Shown here piece after piece: positions 12,494 to 23,437 of a DNA stretch of 64,000 nucleotides (position 1 is the stretch's first letter; every line of letters starts with the position of its first letter). The position numbers and the translations under genes were made by a program. This stretch comes from Corylus avellana (Eukaryota; Streptophyta; Magnoliopsida; Fagales; Betulaceae): contig NC_081545.1 of NCBI RefSeq assembly GCF_901000735.1, positions 6,129,540 to 6,193,539 on the forward strand, given 5' to 3'. The notes under the pieces were generated by a model, which searched no databases, was not told the origin of the DNA, and saw nothing but the letters and a program-made list of their open reading frames with translations.

Positions 12494-12584
12494 AAGAAGA
12501 AGAAGAAGAAGAAGAACTTTCTTTCTTCACATGAAGGTATTTCCATACAGTCATCTACAATGCCTCAGAGTTCCAAAACACCAC

Positions 12585-12617
<33 letters not shown>

Positions 12618-12906
12618 ATATGCCAACTTTCTTTCTTCACATGAAGGTATTTCCATATAGTCATCTGCAATTAATGCCCCGGAGTTCCAAAACACCACAG
12701 TAAGCATGATCTTCACTTCATATCGTGGGACAACCACCGAAAAGAAGAAGAAGAAGAAGAAGAAGAAGATATGCCAACTTTCTTTCTTCACATGAAGGTA
12801 TTTCCATACAGTCATCTGCAATGCCCCGGAGTTCCAAAACACCACAGTAAGCATGATCTTCACTTCATAGCGTGGGACAACCCCCGAAAAGAAGAAGAAG
12901 AAGAAG
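12494..12906 (+). repeat. (GAA)n microsatellites between GT14 fragment copies
   Basis: Imperfect to perfect GAA/AAG runs at about 12,494-12,515, 12,586-12,617, 12,741-12,768 and 12,888-12,906 separate the four copies of the exon fragment. With each GAA run the unit is about 120-150 bp. The arrangement suggests amplification by unequal exchange or replication slippage. Confidence 0.85.
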
Positions 12907-13320
12907 ATATGCCAACTTTCTTTCTTCACATGAAGGTATTTCCATACAGTCATCTGCAATGCCCCGGAGTTCCAGAACACCACAGTAAGCATGATCTTCA
13001 CTTCATATCGTGGGACAACCCCCGAAACAACACCCGCATTTTCTCACAGGTAATGACTTTAAGAGCATGGTAGACAGCATTGCCCCCTTCGCAAGGAAAT
13101 TTGGCAAAAATGAAGCTGTTCTTGAGAAGATTGATTATGAGCTTTTGGGCCGCAGTGCCGATGGATTTGTGCATGGTGGATGGCTTAATTATCAAGAAAA
13201 AGCAAACCTGACTGTCCCACATCAGGAAATTGCGAACACGAGTGAACTTAGGCCAGGTCCAGGTGCTGAAAGGCTCAGCACTTGGATTTTCTTGAAACCA
13301 CCCACCGGGTGACTTGTGAC
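12494..13320 (+). pseudogene. GT14 beta-glucuronosyltransferase-like exon fragment, tandemly amplified
   Basis: Translation across frames gives YANFLSSHEG, YFHTVICNAPEF, then DLHFISWDN, PPKQHPHFLT, then MVDSIAPFARKF and DKID/EKIDYELL...GGW. This order is typical of plant GT14 (core-2/I-branching family) enzymes such as AtGlcAT14-type proteins, which glucuronidate arabinogalactan in the Golgi. At least two frame shifts separate the blocks, and the catalytic domain is otherwise absent. The 5' half (from about YANFLSS to SWDN) occurs four times: about 12,516-12,590 (truncated), 12,619-12,740, 12,769-12,890 and 12,907 onward. (GAA)n tracts separate the copies, and only the last copy continues into downstream exon sequence. 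No function is expected. Confidence 0.72.
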
Positions 13321-13475
13321 CCTCGATGGATCATTTGTGACCCAAAGGAAGGTCACAAATAACCCTCTATTGGGTCACAAGTGACCCGCCAGTGGACCAC
13401 TTGTGACCCTCCGGCGGGTCACAAAAGTGAGGGTCACAAGACCCGCTTGTGGGTCACAAAGTGACCCCCGGCAAC
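13308..13475. repeat. Cluster of TGTGACC / GGTCACA motifs
   Basis: About ten copies of TGTGACC or its complement occur within roughly 165 bp, in both orientations, with short GC-rich spacers. They sit directly after the GT14 fragment and just before a poly(T) tract. No known element type is recognised. Confidence 0.8.
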
Positions 13476-14811
13476 GGGGTTTACTTTTTTTTTTTTTTTA
13501 ATATAATAATTTTTTATTTATAAATATGATAAATTTAAGATTTTTAAAAAAATTAAGAGTATAAAGGACTTTTACTCATTTGACCGTTTAATTTAACTAC
13601 AAATTCCTAACCGAAGAGGTAAAGTGAAAGAAAATAAAAATTTGATACATTAAAATAAGAGTTTTTGAACAATATAAGAGTGTCCGCAAAAAGCGCAAAA
13701 ATTTAAGGGGGCAAGTGGAGTTTCCCTTCCCTTTTTTTTTTTTTTTTTTCCTCTTCTTCTCTTTCTCTCCCACTCATATTCCTCCATCGGACCACCATGC
13801 ATAAAATCACACCCCAAAATTGCCAAAATACTTCAGCGGGTTGCCAAACTCTCCCACGACATCCAAATCAGCGGGCACCGACCAGCGGTCCTACCACCGA
13901 ATCCACAGTATTCACCATCGGCTCAAGCTCGTCGAATCTTGCCACAGGTCGACATCATGGTCGCTGGACCTCGCTCCCTAAGGTTCGCCGAAGGCCGTTT
14001 TTCTCTTTCTTTTGCAAAAGAATGAAGAAAGGATGCTGGAAGCCAAGCACAATTGCGCAGATCGGTGCGAACTTGCGGACCGGCAGTCTCTCCGGGGAAA
14101 CTTCAGTCCCGCAAGCGAACCTGCAGTTTCGCCAGCACCCGCGGTCTCAGCTTAAGTTCACCGAACCTCGCTTCCTAAGGTTCGCCAATTCACTACTCAA
14201 GGTTGCCGACCCCGCTGCAGGTTCGCCAAGCACTCTCCAGCAGAGACCTGCTGCTTCCGCGATCGCCAATCCATGCCATTGCCAATCTGCGACGTGGTTT
14301 GCTCTCTGTGATCTCCAACCATTTTTTCTCTTCTTCTGTTTCCCCTCTCCCACTCTCGCTCACCACCATAGAACCAGGGTAAGGATTTTGGGGTGATTTT
14401 TTTTTCAGATGGGTGTCGATTTGGTTTGATGGGTAAGGATTTTGGGGTGTGATTTTGAAACAGAAGAAGCAAGCAAAAATGCAGGAGAACAAATGCAGAG
14501 GAAACTAGTTTTGTTCTTCTGCATTTCTGGGGTTCTGCACTCAGTTCGTACTTCTGGTTTCTTTCTCTCTGTTTGTATTGAATGCAGAAGAACAAAAATT
14601 TCTTTAGTAAATAAGCTAAATACTGTGGATTCGATGGCGGGACCGCTGGTGGAGGAAGATGAATGGGAGAGAAAGAGAAGAAGAGGAAAAAAAAAATTTT
14701 GATGTGTGTTTTGGGGGAGATGAACCAGAGAAAGAAAAAGAGGGAGAGAGAAAGAAGACGAAATTGACAAATTTTTTTTTAGTTTTTTATGCTATAGTTC
14801 TGCCACGTGTG
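13476..14811. other. Low-complexity and GC-rich tract without a supportable gene
   Basis: Poly(T), an AT-rich stretch (13,490-13,690), a GC-rich part (13,790-14,330) with repeated 'taaggttcgcc' phrases, and a duplicated 'gggtaaggattttggggtg' at about 14,377 and 14,431. The 199-codon open frame at 13,797-14,396 has no recognisable domain and simple composition. Confidence 0.5.
14690..14775 (-). repeat. Right arm of the inverted repeat (partner 12,153-12,240)
   Basis: Read on the minus strand it repeats the left arm (gtcttctttctctctccctc...). Sequence outside the arm does not continue to match before the gap at 14,812. Confidence 0.7.
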
Positions 14812-14911
14812 NNNNNNNNNNNNNNNNNNNNNNNNNNNNNNNNNNNNNNNNNNNNNNNNNNNNNNNNNNNNNNNNNNNNNNNNNNNNNNNNNNNNNNNNN
14901 NNNNNNNNNNN
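14812..14911. other. Assembly gap, 100 N
   Basis: Exactly 100 N, the usual convention for a gap of unknown length. It abuts an (AT)n run and one end of a CACTA-like inverted sequence, so the join may be unreliable. Confidence 0.95.
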
Positions 14912-14943
<32 letters not shown>

Positions 14944-15827
14944 TTAATATAAGTTTTTGACGTGTCATGCTTGACACGTCAAAAGTTTTTGACGTGCCAT
15001 GCATGACACGTCAAAAGTTTTTGACGTGCCAAACATGGCACGTCAAAAACTTATAATATATATATATATATATTATCTTATTTAAACTATTTTCATAAAA
15101 TTTTATTTATTTAAATGTTATTAAAATAGTATTTACTCTATCATATATATATATATATATTTATTCTCTCCAATTAAAATTAATTAGAGAATAAATAAAT
15201 AAACAAATTAATCTTCTAGATGTATAGATATATAATTAAATGTATCAACTAACCGGCCGCATATGTTGTGTTTGTCGAATTCATATGAGGTTTGCAGGTC
15301 TTATAAAATAAATGTAACAAGTATGTTTTATATATTTTTATAAAAATAATATGGGTAGCTATCATATTAATATTACTAGACTGATCAATTTATGCATGCA
15401 TCATATATATATATACACGCATGCATACATATATACTAATGATAATAAACTATAATTTATACTAATGACAATAAAAATTAATTTTTTATGCCAATTAACA
15501 TTAATTGTTTGTTAATGCATATTTGTTTATATCAAAATTATTGTTAATTTTTTTTTTTATTAAAAAAAGTTTTTGACGTGTGGAATCGACACGTCAAAAG
15601 TTTTTGACGTGTCAAATTGACACGTCAAAAGTTTTTGACATGTCGATTCCACACATCAAAAACTTTTGACGTGTGAATTTCACACGTCAAAAACTTTTGA
15701 CGTGTAAAAATAAGACACGTCAACAAAATTTTTTTTGACGTGCTTGCTTAGACACGTCAAAAGTTTTTGACGTGGCAAATATAAGTTACTGTTTGCCACG
15801 TCAAAAAACACCTATTTATTTGTAGTG
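14912..15827 (-). mobile_element. CACTA terminal fragment (copy A), minus orientation
   Basis: The right end, ...atttatttgtagtg at 15,814-15,827, is the complement of a CACTACAAA-type terminus. Subterminal arrays of palindromes built from TTTTTGACGTG...CACGTCAAAAA lie at about 14,955-15,050 and 15,568-15,805. The AT-rich part between them (15,070-15,420) is the reverse complement of 17,340-17,700 (shared landmarks: catatgaattcgac, atgcggccggttag). It is therefore a 5' end of the same CACTA family lying in opposite orientation to the element at 17,212-28,444. Its interior is missing at the gap. Confidence 0.75.
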
Positions 15828-17111
15828 AGTGGAGCTTATAATATGACTTTATTGATCTAATTATAATTTTAAAAAGTGAAAAGATGAAAAAATGATTAAA
15901 AGAGAAAATGAAGCATTCTTCTTCGCAAAATAACTTGTTCCGATCTATGAACTTCAAGTATGTTTCAGATCCTCAACCACTACCATTATATTAAATAAAA
16001 TGAAAGTTTCAAGCAATCACACAATCGAGAAAATCTATACACATTCTCTCTCATATATTTTTTAGTGTTCATTTTTTAACGTAACAGTGAAAATAATAAT
16101 TGGATTCAAAATCTAATTGTGATTTTTACTACTATGTCATACAATGTGTATTTGAAAGTGTGGGAGCGAAAGTGTGAGTAACATTTCTCTTTTCTTATTA
16201 GCATGGGTTGTCCCAATCTACCAAATTTTTTACTTCTCGTTCCAACGAACCAATAATCATTGAGTCCTCCTCTTTTCGAGCAACACTTATATTCAAAGGT
16301 AGGCGTGCTAAAAAGTAGGGTTAATCATTTTTTACACAATTTGCAAACTCGACATGAACTCAAGATAAAATTGATAAATTAAAATTGTAGGGTATGATTC
16401 GTTTAGTTAAATAGAACAAATTATGGTTGACATAATTTTTTTTTTTGATATGTTCACACAAAAAGGGAGAGAGAGATTCGAACTAGTGACATCCGCTTTA
16501 TTATGCGTGGTCCTAGCCAATTGAGCTAGCTCTTAGGGACATTATGGTTGACCTATTGATAATAGCTTAAAAGTACTTAATTTCTCTATTAAAGTGAATA
16601 TTATCATGGCTTAGTCTGATCAGATTCTTGCATTTTGTATTTAATTGGAAAATATTATTTAATCGTTAAACATGAGATTAAATGATATACTAATTCAAGT
16701 AAGTGGGAATTAAATAATAAAACCAAGGAAGAAAAAAAAAAAGAAAAAAGAAAAAAGAAAAAAAACAAAGCAAAAGATGACGATAATTGTGACTGTGTGT
16801 GAAAGAAAGTGTATTGTGAAAGAGAATGAACGGGGTAAAGAAGTGCTGCACTGCTGCATGGCAAAAGAAAACGGTCAAGTGGGCCCAAAAAGAGAAAAAC
16901 AAGCTAAGGCGCTAAGCCATAAGAAAGAGAGTTGACCAAGAAAGTGTTTGATGACTCTGATTAAGTTACCCTCCATAATTGAGGGTGCGTTTGTGATTAC
17001 CATTTTATAAAATTAAAAACAAAAAAAATAAAATTTAAATAAAATTGCAGAAAATAGATTGTTTAATATTACATTGTTCAAAAATTACAATTTAAAAATA
17101 TAAATTTTTTA
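15828..17111. other. Spacer with one SINE, no gene
   Basis: AT-rich DNA outside the CACTA terminus. Apart from the SINE at 16,432-16,540 and a purine-rich low-complexity tract at 16,725-16,770, no feature is visible. It ends in A/T-rich sequence before the second gap. Confidence 0.6.
16432..16540 (-). mobile_element. tRNA-derived SINE, copy 1
   Basis: On the minus strand it has a tRNA-like head with an A-box-like tagctcaattggctagg and a B-box-like agttcgaatct, then a short body and an oligo(A) tail (the T run at 16,436-16,446). It is flanked by a perfect 12-bp duplication, attatggttgac at 16,420-16,431 and 16,541-16,552. It would be transcribed by Pol III and moved by LINE machinery. A related copy is at 46,234-46,361. 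Confidence 0.85.
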
Positions 17112-17211
17112 NNNNNNNNNNNNNNNNNNNNNNNNNNNNNNNNNNNNNNNNNNNNNNNNNNNNNNNNNNNNNNNNNNNNNNNNNNNNNNNNNNNNNNNNN
17201 NNNNNNNNNNN
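17112..17211. other. Assembly gap, 100 N
   Basis: Exactly 100 N. By comparison with copy A, the missing CACTA... left terminus of the large element is expected here. Confidence 0.95.
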
Positions 17212-17715
17212 TATATATATATCAAAAATAATTTTAATTATGATATAAAAAAATATGTAATAAACAACACTTAATGTTAATTGGCATAGAAAATTAATTT
17301 TGATTGGATAGGAAAATTATATATAGTTTATCATATTAGTATAAATGAAGTTGGTATATATATATATATATGATGTATGCTTAAATTGATCAGTCTATTA
17401 ATATTAATATGATAGCTACCCATATTATTGTTCTAAAAATATATAAAACATACTTGTTACATTTATTTTATAAGTCCTGCAAATCTCATATGAATTCGAC
17501 AAACACAACATATGCGGCCGGTTAGTTGATACATCTAATTATATATCTATACATCTAGAATATTAATTTGTTTATTTATTTATTCTCTAATTAATTTTAA
17601 TTTGAACGAATAAATATATATATGATAGAGTAAATACTATTTTAATAACATTTAAATAAATAAAATTTTATGAAAATAGATTAAATAAGGTAATATATAT
17701 AACATTTAAATAATA

Positions 17716-17815
17716 AGTTTTTGACGTGCCATGTTTGGCACGTCAAAAACTTTTGACGTGTCATGCATGGCACGTCAAAAACTATTGACGTGTCATGCAT
17801 GACACGTCAAAAAAG
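17716..17815. repeat. Subterminal palindrome array (left, outer)
   Basis: Three tandem palindromes of the form TTTTTGACGTG(T/C)CATG..CATG(G/A)CACGTCAAAAA. Each contains two TGACGTG half-sites. Such subterminal repeats are transposase-binding sites in En/Spm elements; binding here is inferred. Confidence 0.8.
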
Positions 17816-17829
17816 TATATTAATTTTAA

Positions 17830-18335
17830 TTATATATATATAAATATATATATGTATATATATATGTCAAAAATAACTTTAATTATGATATTAAAAAATA
17901 TGTAATAAACAACACTTAATGTTAATTGGCATGGAAAATTTATTTTGATTGGATAGGAAAATTATATATAGTTTATCATGTTAGTATAAATTAATTGGTA
18001 TATGATGCATGCTTAAATTGATCAGTCTAGTAATATTAATATGATAGCTACCCATATCATTTTTGTAAAAATAAATAAAACATAATTGACACATTTATTT
18101 TATAAGACCTGCAAACCTCATATGAATTCGACAAACACAACATATGCGGTCGGTTAATTCATACATCTAATTATTTATACGTTTAGAATATTAATTTATT
18201 TATTTATTTTCTGATTAATTTTAATTGGACAGAATGAATAATGTGTTATATAAGAGGAAAAAATGATATGGTAAAAGAAATATAATTTTAATAGAAATAA
18301 GATTTAATTGTATAATTTTAATTAAATTTAAATAA
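17830..18335 (+). repeat. Second direct copy of the AT-rich subterminal block
   Basis: 17,860-18,240 repeats 17,215-17,600 in the same orientation (shared landmarks: tttatcat, gatcagtcta, catatgaattcgac, atatgcggtcggtta). The CACTA 5' region thus contains a tandem duplication of about 620 bp. Confidence 0.8.
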
Positions 18336-18339
18336 AATT

Positions 18340-18460
18340 ATATGTGGCATGTGGATACTCTTGACGTGCCATGTGGCACGTTAAGAACCTTTTTGACGTG
18401 CCACATGTGGCACGTCAATAAGGTTCTTGACGTGCCAGTATGGCACGTCAAAAACATCCT
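18340..18460. repeat. Subterminal palindrome array (left, inner)
   Basis: Three TTGACGTGCCA...TGGCACGTCAA palindromes directly upstream of a GC-rich leader. An adjacent perfect 10-bp inverted repeat, gggaaggtgc (18,462-18,471) and gcaccttccc (18,486-18,495), could form a stem. Confidence 0.8.
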
Positions 18461-19648
18461 CGGGAAGGTGCCCCTTTTTCCTGCTGCACCTTCCCAGCTT
18501 GCACGTCGCATCTCTGTGCAAAATTTTCTTCTTTTTTTCTTTCTTTTTTTTTCTTTTCCGCCAAGTGTCCTGCAAACCTGCGTCTTCTTCCTCCCTCCCA
18601 TTTCTTTCTCCCCGCGCCCAAGGACTCCTCCGCCTGCAAATTTCTTCCGCCATTTGTTTTTTCTCCTTCAACCCAGCCCGACGTCGCGCGCCTCTACAGC
18701 ATTTGTCTCACCCCGGCCATTTCTCGTTTTTTTCCCGTGGTGTTCTCTCTCTCGGTGGCTCTCTCTCTCGCCGGCGCACGTCACCGCCGTTACTCCCTCC
18801 GGCGACCACAACCTCAAGCTCCGAAGGCTCTCTCACGCTCTCACTCGTTCTCCTACTCGAAAATCAGGTATATATATGGGTTTATATATATATATATATA
18901 CACAGAGATTTATATATGGGTTGGGTTTATTTATATATATATATATAATCTGCAGATTATATGGGTTGGGTTTATATATATTTGCAGCTTTTATATATAT
19001 ATATATAATCTGCAAATATATATATACAGATTGTATATGTATAAATTAATTATATATATATAAATTAATTTATTTAATAGATAATTAAATAAAGTATATA
19101 AAAAATGTAATTTACAATGTAAATTAATTTTATAGGTTAAGTAATTATTTTATTTGCTTAAAATATATGTTTTGTAATATATTTGAATAGTTTGACATGT
19201 TTGGTTTGTATATGGTGAGAATATTGTTTAATGTATTTGCATGCATGCATGTACAATTACGTACCTTGGTAGTTTGAAATTATAAGATGAAATTTTTTTT
19301 GCATTTGGATGTAGACCCATATTTTGTGTAGGTTTTGATTAACAACGACATATCTATTTCTATCGATTCGTATGTGAATGGTTTAGTAAACGAAAAAAAA
19401 AGAAAACCAACATTTAACCTAACTAGCTATATGTAGTTTATTTAGGGTGCCCATATGTAATTTACTTAGGTTTTGCATATTAAGATTATGTAGATGTTAT
19501 AATTAAAAGTCAATTTATGTGTTTGTTTATTAAGAGTGAAAGTAAAAAAATTGAAACGATGTAGTTAAAGAACCACAAAAAATAAAAGAACATCTAAGTA
19601 ACTAATTTAGATTTATTTTATTCAATTGGGGTCCCATTATTTAAAGCT
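18461..19648 (+). promoter_or_regulatory. Leader and probable 5' UTR intron of the TNP2-like gene
   Basis: A GC- and pyrimidine-rich stretch, 18,470-18,865, ends in aaatcag|gtatat, a good 5' splice site. About 750 bp of (TA)-rich intron-like DNA follows before the ATG at 19,649. A leader exon plus a 5' UTR intron is the simplest reading. Long open frames in the leader are compositional and lack domains. Confidence 0.4.
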
Positions 19649-22600
19649 ATGGACAAGAGTTGGATGACAAAGTCTAGGGGTACAAGGGAATACAGAGATG
19701 GGTGTAGATCATTCGTGGACTTTGCAGTTAGGAACTGCACAATCCCTGATGGAAAAATTCACTGCCCCTGTAAGGTGTGTCGTAATAAGCAGCGCCACTC
19801 GCCGGATTTGGTATTTGACCATTTGACAGGGGGTAAGGGAATAATGATTGCATACAGAATTTGGTATTATCACGGGGAGAGGCCTGTTCGGGATCCTGTT
19901 GCAGTTTCTACGTCGTCTACCACGAACACGGATCAGGGTTTAGGCGCAGCACAGGGTGAAAACATGCGGTCAATGTTGCGTGATCTATTCGGCATGCACG
20001 ATGTCATGGAAGACAATTGTGAGCCTGAAGTTGCGGTGCAGGGGAATGAAGAAACTGTGAATGAAGAAGCTGACGACAGTGACAGAGTAAAGTACAGTAA
20101 CTTGCTTAAGAAGGCAGAGAAGCCACTTCATGATGGGACCAAACATAGCAAGCTTAGTGCTACTGTACATCTGTACAACTTAAAGTGTGTTGGCGGACTT
20201 AGTAACGCAATATTTTCATCTTTTCTTGAGTTCATCAATCAGTTGTTGCTTCCTAGTGATGAAGCTTTGCCGGTTAATACATATGAGGCAAAAAAGTTTC
20301 TAAGGGACATGGGCCTCGGGTATGAGAAGATCCCGGCGTGTCCTAATAATTGTATGATATTTTGGAAGAACAATAAGGATTTGGATACATGTGCTGTTTG
20401 TGGAGTATCTAAGTGGAAGGATGAAATTCAGTTGGATGAGGATGGGCAACCCATTTCATCGAGTAAGAAACGCCCGGTGAAGGTGTTGCGGTGGTTTCCA
20501 CTTATACCACGGCTACAGAGATTGTTTATGTCAGAGCATACTGCTCCTTACATGAGGTGGCATGCAGAAGGCCGGACTAAGGACGGTGTATTGAGGCATC
20601 CGGCCGATGGTGAAGCGTGGAGGGCATTTGATAATTTGCATCCAGACTTCTCGACGGACAGCAGGAACGTCAGGCTTGGACTAACCTCGGATGGATTTAA
20701 TCCATTCGGAAACATGAGCACATCCCACAGCACTTGGCCTGTAATGCTTGTACCGTACAACTTGCCTCCTTGGACGGGCATGAAACAAACTTCATTTATA
20801 CTATCGCTGATAATCCCGGGCCCAAAGTCACCTGGAATGGATCTAGATGTCTACCTACAACCCTTAATTGAGGAGTTACAAGAATTATGGACTGTAGGTA
20901 TTCGCACATTTGACGTGTCCAAAAAAAAGAATTTTGTGCTACGAGCCCAGTTGATGTGGACAATTAATGACTTCCCAGCATACGCAGATTTGTCTGGGTG
21001 GCCTAACAAGGGTGAGAAGGCATGTCCCTGCTGTATGTACTCGACGAGGTCCAGGCGGTTAAAGCACGGCAGGAAATTTTGTTATATGGGGCACAGGCGA
21101 TACTTGCCTATTGATCATCCGTGGAGGAGAAATAGAACAACATTTGACGGCAAACAAGAATTTGAATGTGCCCCAGATGTGCCAAGTGGAGATGAAATTC
21201 TTAGACAATTGCAAGATATGGCATATGGAGATGAGAATGCCGGTAAGGCAATGGGGGATAAAAAGAAAAAAGACAAGAAACGAAAGAAGAGTGGGGCGAC
21301 AGAAAGAGAAGGCGATACTAGTACTGCTAACGTGTTGTGGAAGAAGAAAAGTGTTTTCTTTAGGTTGCCGTATTGGAAAGATAATCTATTACGGCACAAT
21401 CTTGATGTCATGCACATTGAGAAAAATGTGATGGACAACATTCTTGGTACAATACTAGACATTCCAAAGAAAACAAAGGACAACATCCAAGCCCGCACAG
21501 ACTTGCAAGAAATGGGGTTGAGACATACACTTCATCCGTACACAGGCGAGGATGGTAAAACATATATGCCCGCAGCTTGTCACACGATGTCTAAGGAAGA
21601 GAAAACTCAGTTTTTGAAAGTGCTTCGAAATGTAAGGGTGCCGGACGGATATGCCTCTAATATTTCTCGATGTGTACGACTTAGTGATTGTACGATATTC
21701 GGGTTGAAGAGCCATGATAGTCACGTAATTATGCAACAACTTCTCCCTATTGCATTGCGTGGATCATTGCCAGGAAACGTGGTAAGACCACTTGTCGGGA
21801 TTTCTGCATTCTTCAGGGGCATATGTTCAACGTCATTGACACGAGATGATATGGACCGATTAGAGGGTGACATTTATATTACTTTGTGCCAGATGGAAAG
21901 GGTCTTTCCCCCAAGCTTTTTTACTGTGATGGTTCACTTGGTCGTGCATCTTGTCCGTGAATGCCGACTTGGTGGACCGGTACAATATAGGTGGATGTAT
22001 CCGGCAGAGAGGTAAAATAGCTTTACTAATATTCATATTTATGAATTTTTATTTTATATTAAATCGTCACTAATTATAATGAATGAATTATGATCATATG
22101 TAGAAGTCTTGGGGTGTTCAAATCTAATGTCCGCAATAAAGCGGCTCCTGAGGGATGCATTGCGGAGGGCTACATAGCAACGGAGTTGGTTGCGTTCTGC
22201 TCAAGGTATCTAGACCACGCACCAACATTTCACAATAGGACTGTAAGAAACCCAGATGGTTCAAAGGGGGCGGGAACACAGTTATCCTCGACCGTGTCAC
22301 ATTGACACAAATTCACCGATACATTATTTTTAACTCGGATGAGTTCCTTCAACTACGGACGTAAGTCGTGTTAGTAGTGTATACAAGTTCAATATCACCT
22401 TGAACCCTTAGTTGTGAATTATAATATAATTGAAACGTTGTATTGTAGGGTGCACATGGATACACTTAGGCGTTCATGCAGTAGGGGGCGAACGACGGAG
22501 GATCAGTTTGAAACCCAACATCATGCGCTATTCTCCGATTGGTACCGTGACTACGTAAGACTACCGTGACGTTTAACTGTTACCTGCTCCTTATATTTAG

Positions 22601-23283
22601 TTATTGATTCATAACAACTAAAAAAACTTTCTTATGGTCAAATTTTACGTATGTGCTTACAGGTCGATCGATTGGACGATCGACAAAGGAAGGAATTAGG
22701 TGACAAACTGGTAATGCATTGTAGAGGGCCGAAGGCCACAGCGACTAGATATAACAGATATGTGATTAATGGAAAGCTGTTTCGCACTATTGCATTCGAT
22801 GCTGGAAAAAGGACCCAGAATAGCGGGGTGTGCGTGCCAACAGTTGATGGTGAAACGTACTATGGGAAGTTGACGAAAATAATTGAGGTGGAGTACTTCG
22901 ACAGGACTAGGTATGTTTTGTTCAAGTGCGATTGGGCGGATAACACGAGGGACAGGGGGTACAAAGTTGACGAGTATGGCATACTACTTGTCAGCTTCAA
23001 AAACCTTGTCCACCGGGGCCAGGAAATTACTGATGAGACGTATGTGCTAACTTCACAAGTTGACCAAGTCTTTTACGTCCAAGATGAAAGGGACCCTGAT
23101 TGGGCTTGTGTTGTAAGAACTAAACCTAGGAACGTATACAACGTTGGTCAAGGTGAAGGTTCTGATGATGAAAGTGTCAGCTACCACGAGTGTGAGCCGC
23201 TCCTATTGACCAGCGGTAATGAAGTGGATCCCCAGGATGACATTGACTACATCCGACAAGACTTAGATCCGTATGTGATTTAA
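19649..23283 (+). pseudogene. TNP2-like CACTA transposase gene, four exons, frame broken in exon 2
   Basis: Exon 1 (19,649-22,011) starts MDKSWM and encodes a transposase-associated N-terminal domain with CPCKVC (residues 1-80). A long TNP2/Transposase_21 domain follows (about 240-520, with GLTSDGFNPFG, LPPW, DLSGWPNKGEKACPCC), then the start of DUF4218 (HNLDVMHIEKN). Exons 2 (22,104-22,360) and 3 (22,449-22,554) join by GT-AG sites. Exon 4 (22,663-23,283) gives a DUF4216 domain (YYGKLT..IEVEYF, LFKCDWAD, SQVDQVFYV) and ends with TAA. In exon 2 the frame reads into TGA at 22,303-22,305, while the continuing homology (VTLTQIHRYI) lies in another frame, so a small indel lies near 22,285. The protein would catalyse cut-and-paste transposition; this copy is probably defective unless the indel is an assembly error. 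Confidence 0.85.
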
Positions 23284-23437
23284 AAAAAATTTAAAACTTT
23301 AATAATATATATCGTTCACATTTATTTTGACGTATTTAATGTTATTTCTTTCTACATTGATTGGTTATATTGGTGACTTTTTTATCTATTATATACATAA
23401 TTAATTGAGTATAATATTATGTGTTTTGCAGGTTGAC

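Larger units (their letters stand above)
11893..14811. mobile_element. Putative Pack-MULE-like or other TIR segment carrying host gene fragments
   Basis: The left side starts with 'aatttagctccctaaactatcactc...', which resembles the terminal sequence of many non-autonomous plant DNA transposons. Two copies of cgacgtcgtttt follow near 12,043 and 12,124. An 80-bp arm at 12,153-12,240 is inverted at 14,690-14,775. Between the arms lie GT14 exon fragments, a TGTGACC-rich patch and a GC-rich tract. The right terminus may be hidden in the N gap, so element class and exact ends are inference. Confidence 0.4.

Noticed and set aside
12555..13001. 148-codon minus-strand open frame with repeats
   Set aside because: Antisense reading of the tandem GT14 fragments; the poly-Phe/Leu runs come from the GAA tracts.
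13797..14396. 199-codon open frame in the GC-rich tract
   Set aside because: Ser/Pro/Arg-rich with no recognisable motif; it lies between inverted-repeat arms and includes repeated 'aaggttcgcc' words.
15565..15810. CRISPR-like array of GACGTG repeats
   Set aside because: Repeats are palindromic, with spacers of a few bases, next to a CACTA terminus in a plant genome; no cas genes. They are subterminal transposon repeats.
18342..19063. Three overlapping plus-strand open frames of 173-235 codons
   Set aside because: Low-complexity pyrimidine-rich and (TA)n sequence upstream of TNP2; more likely a leader and 5' UTR intron than a protein.
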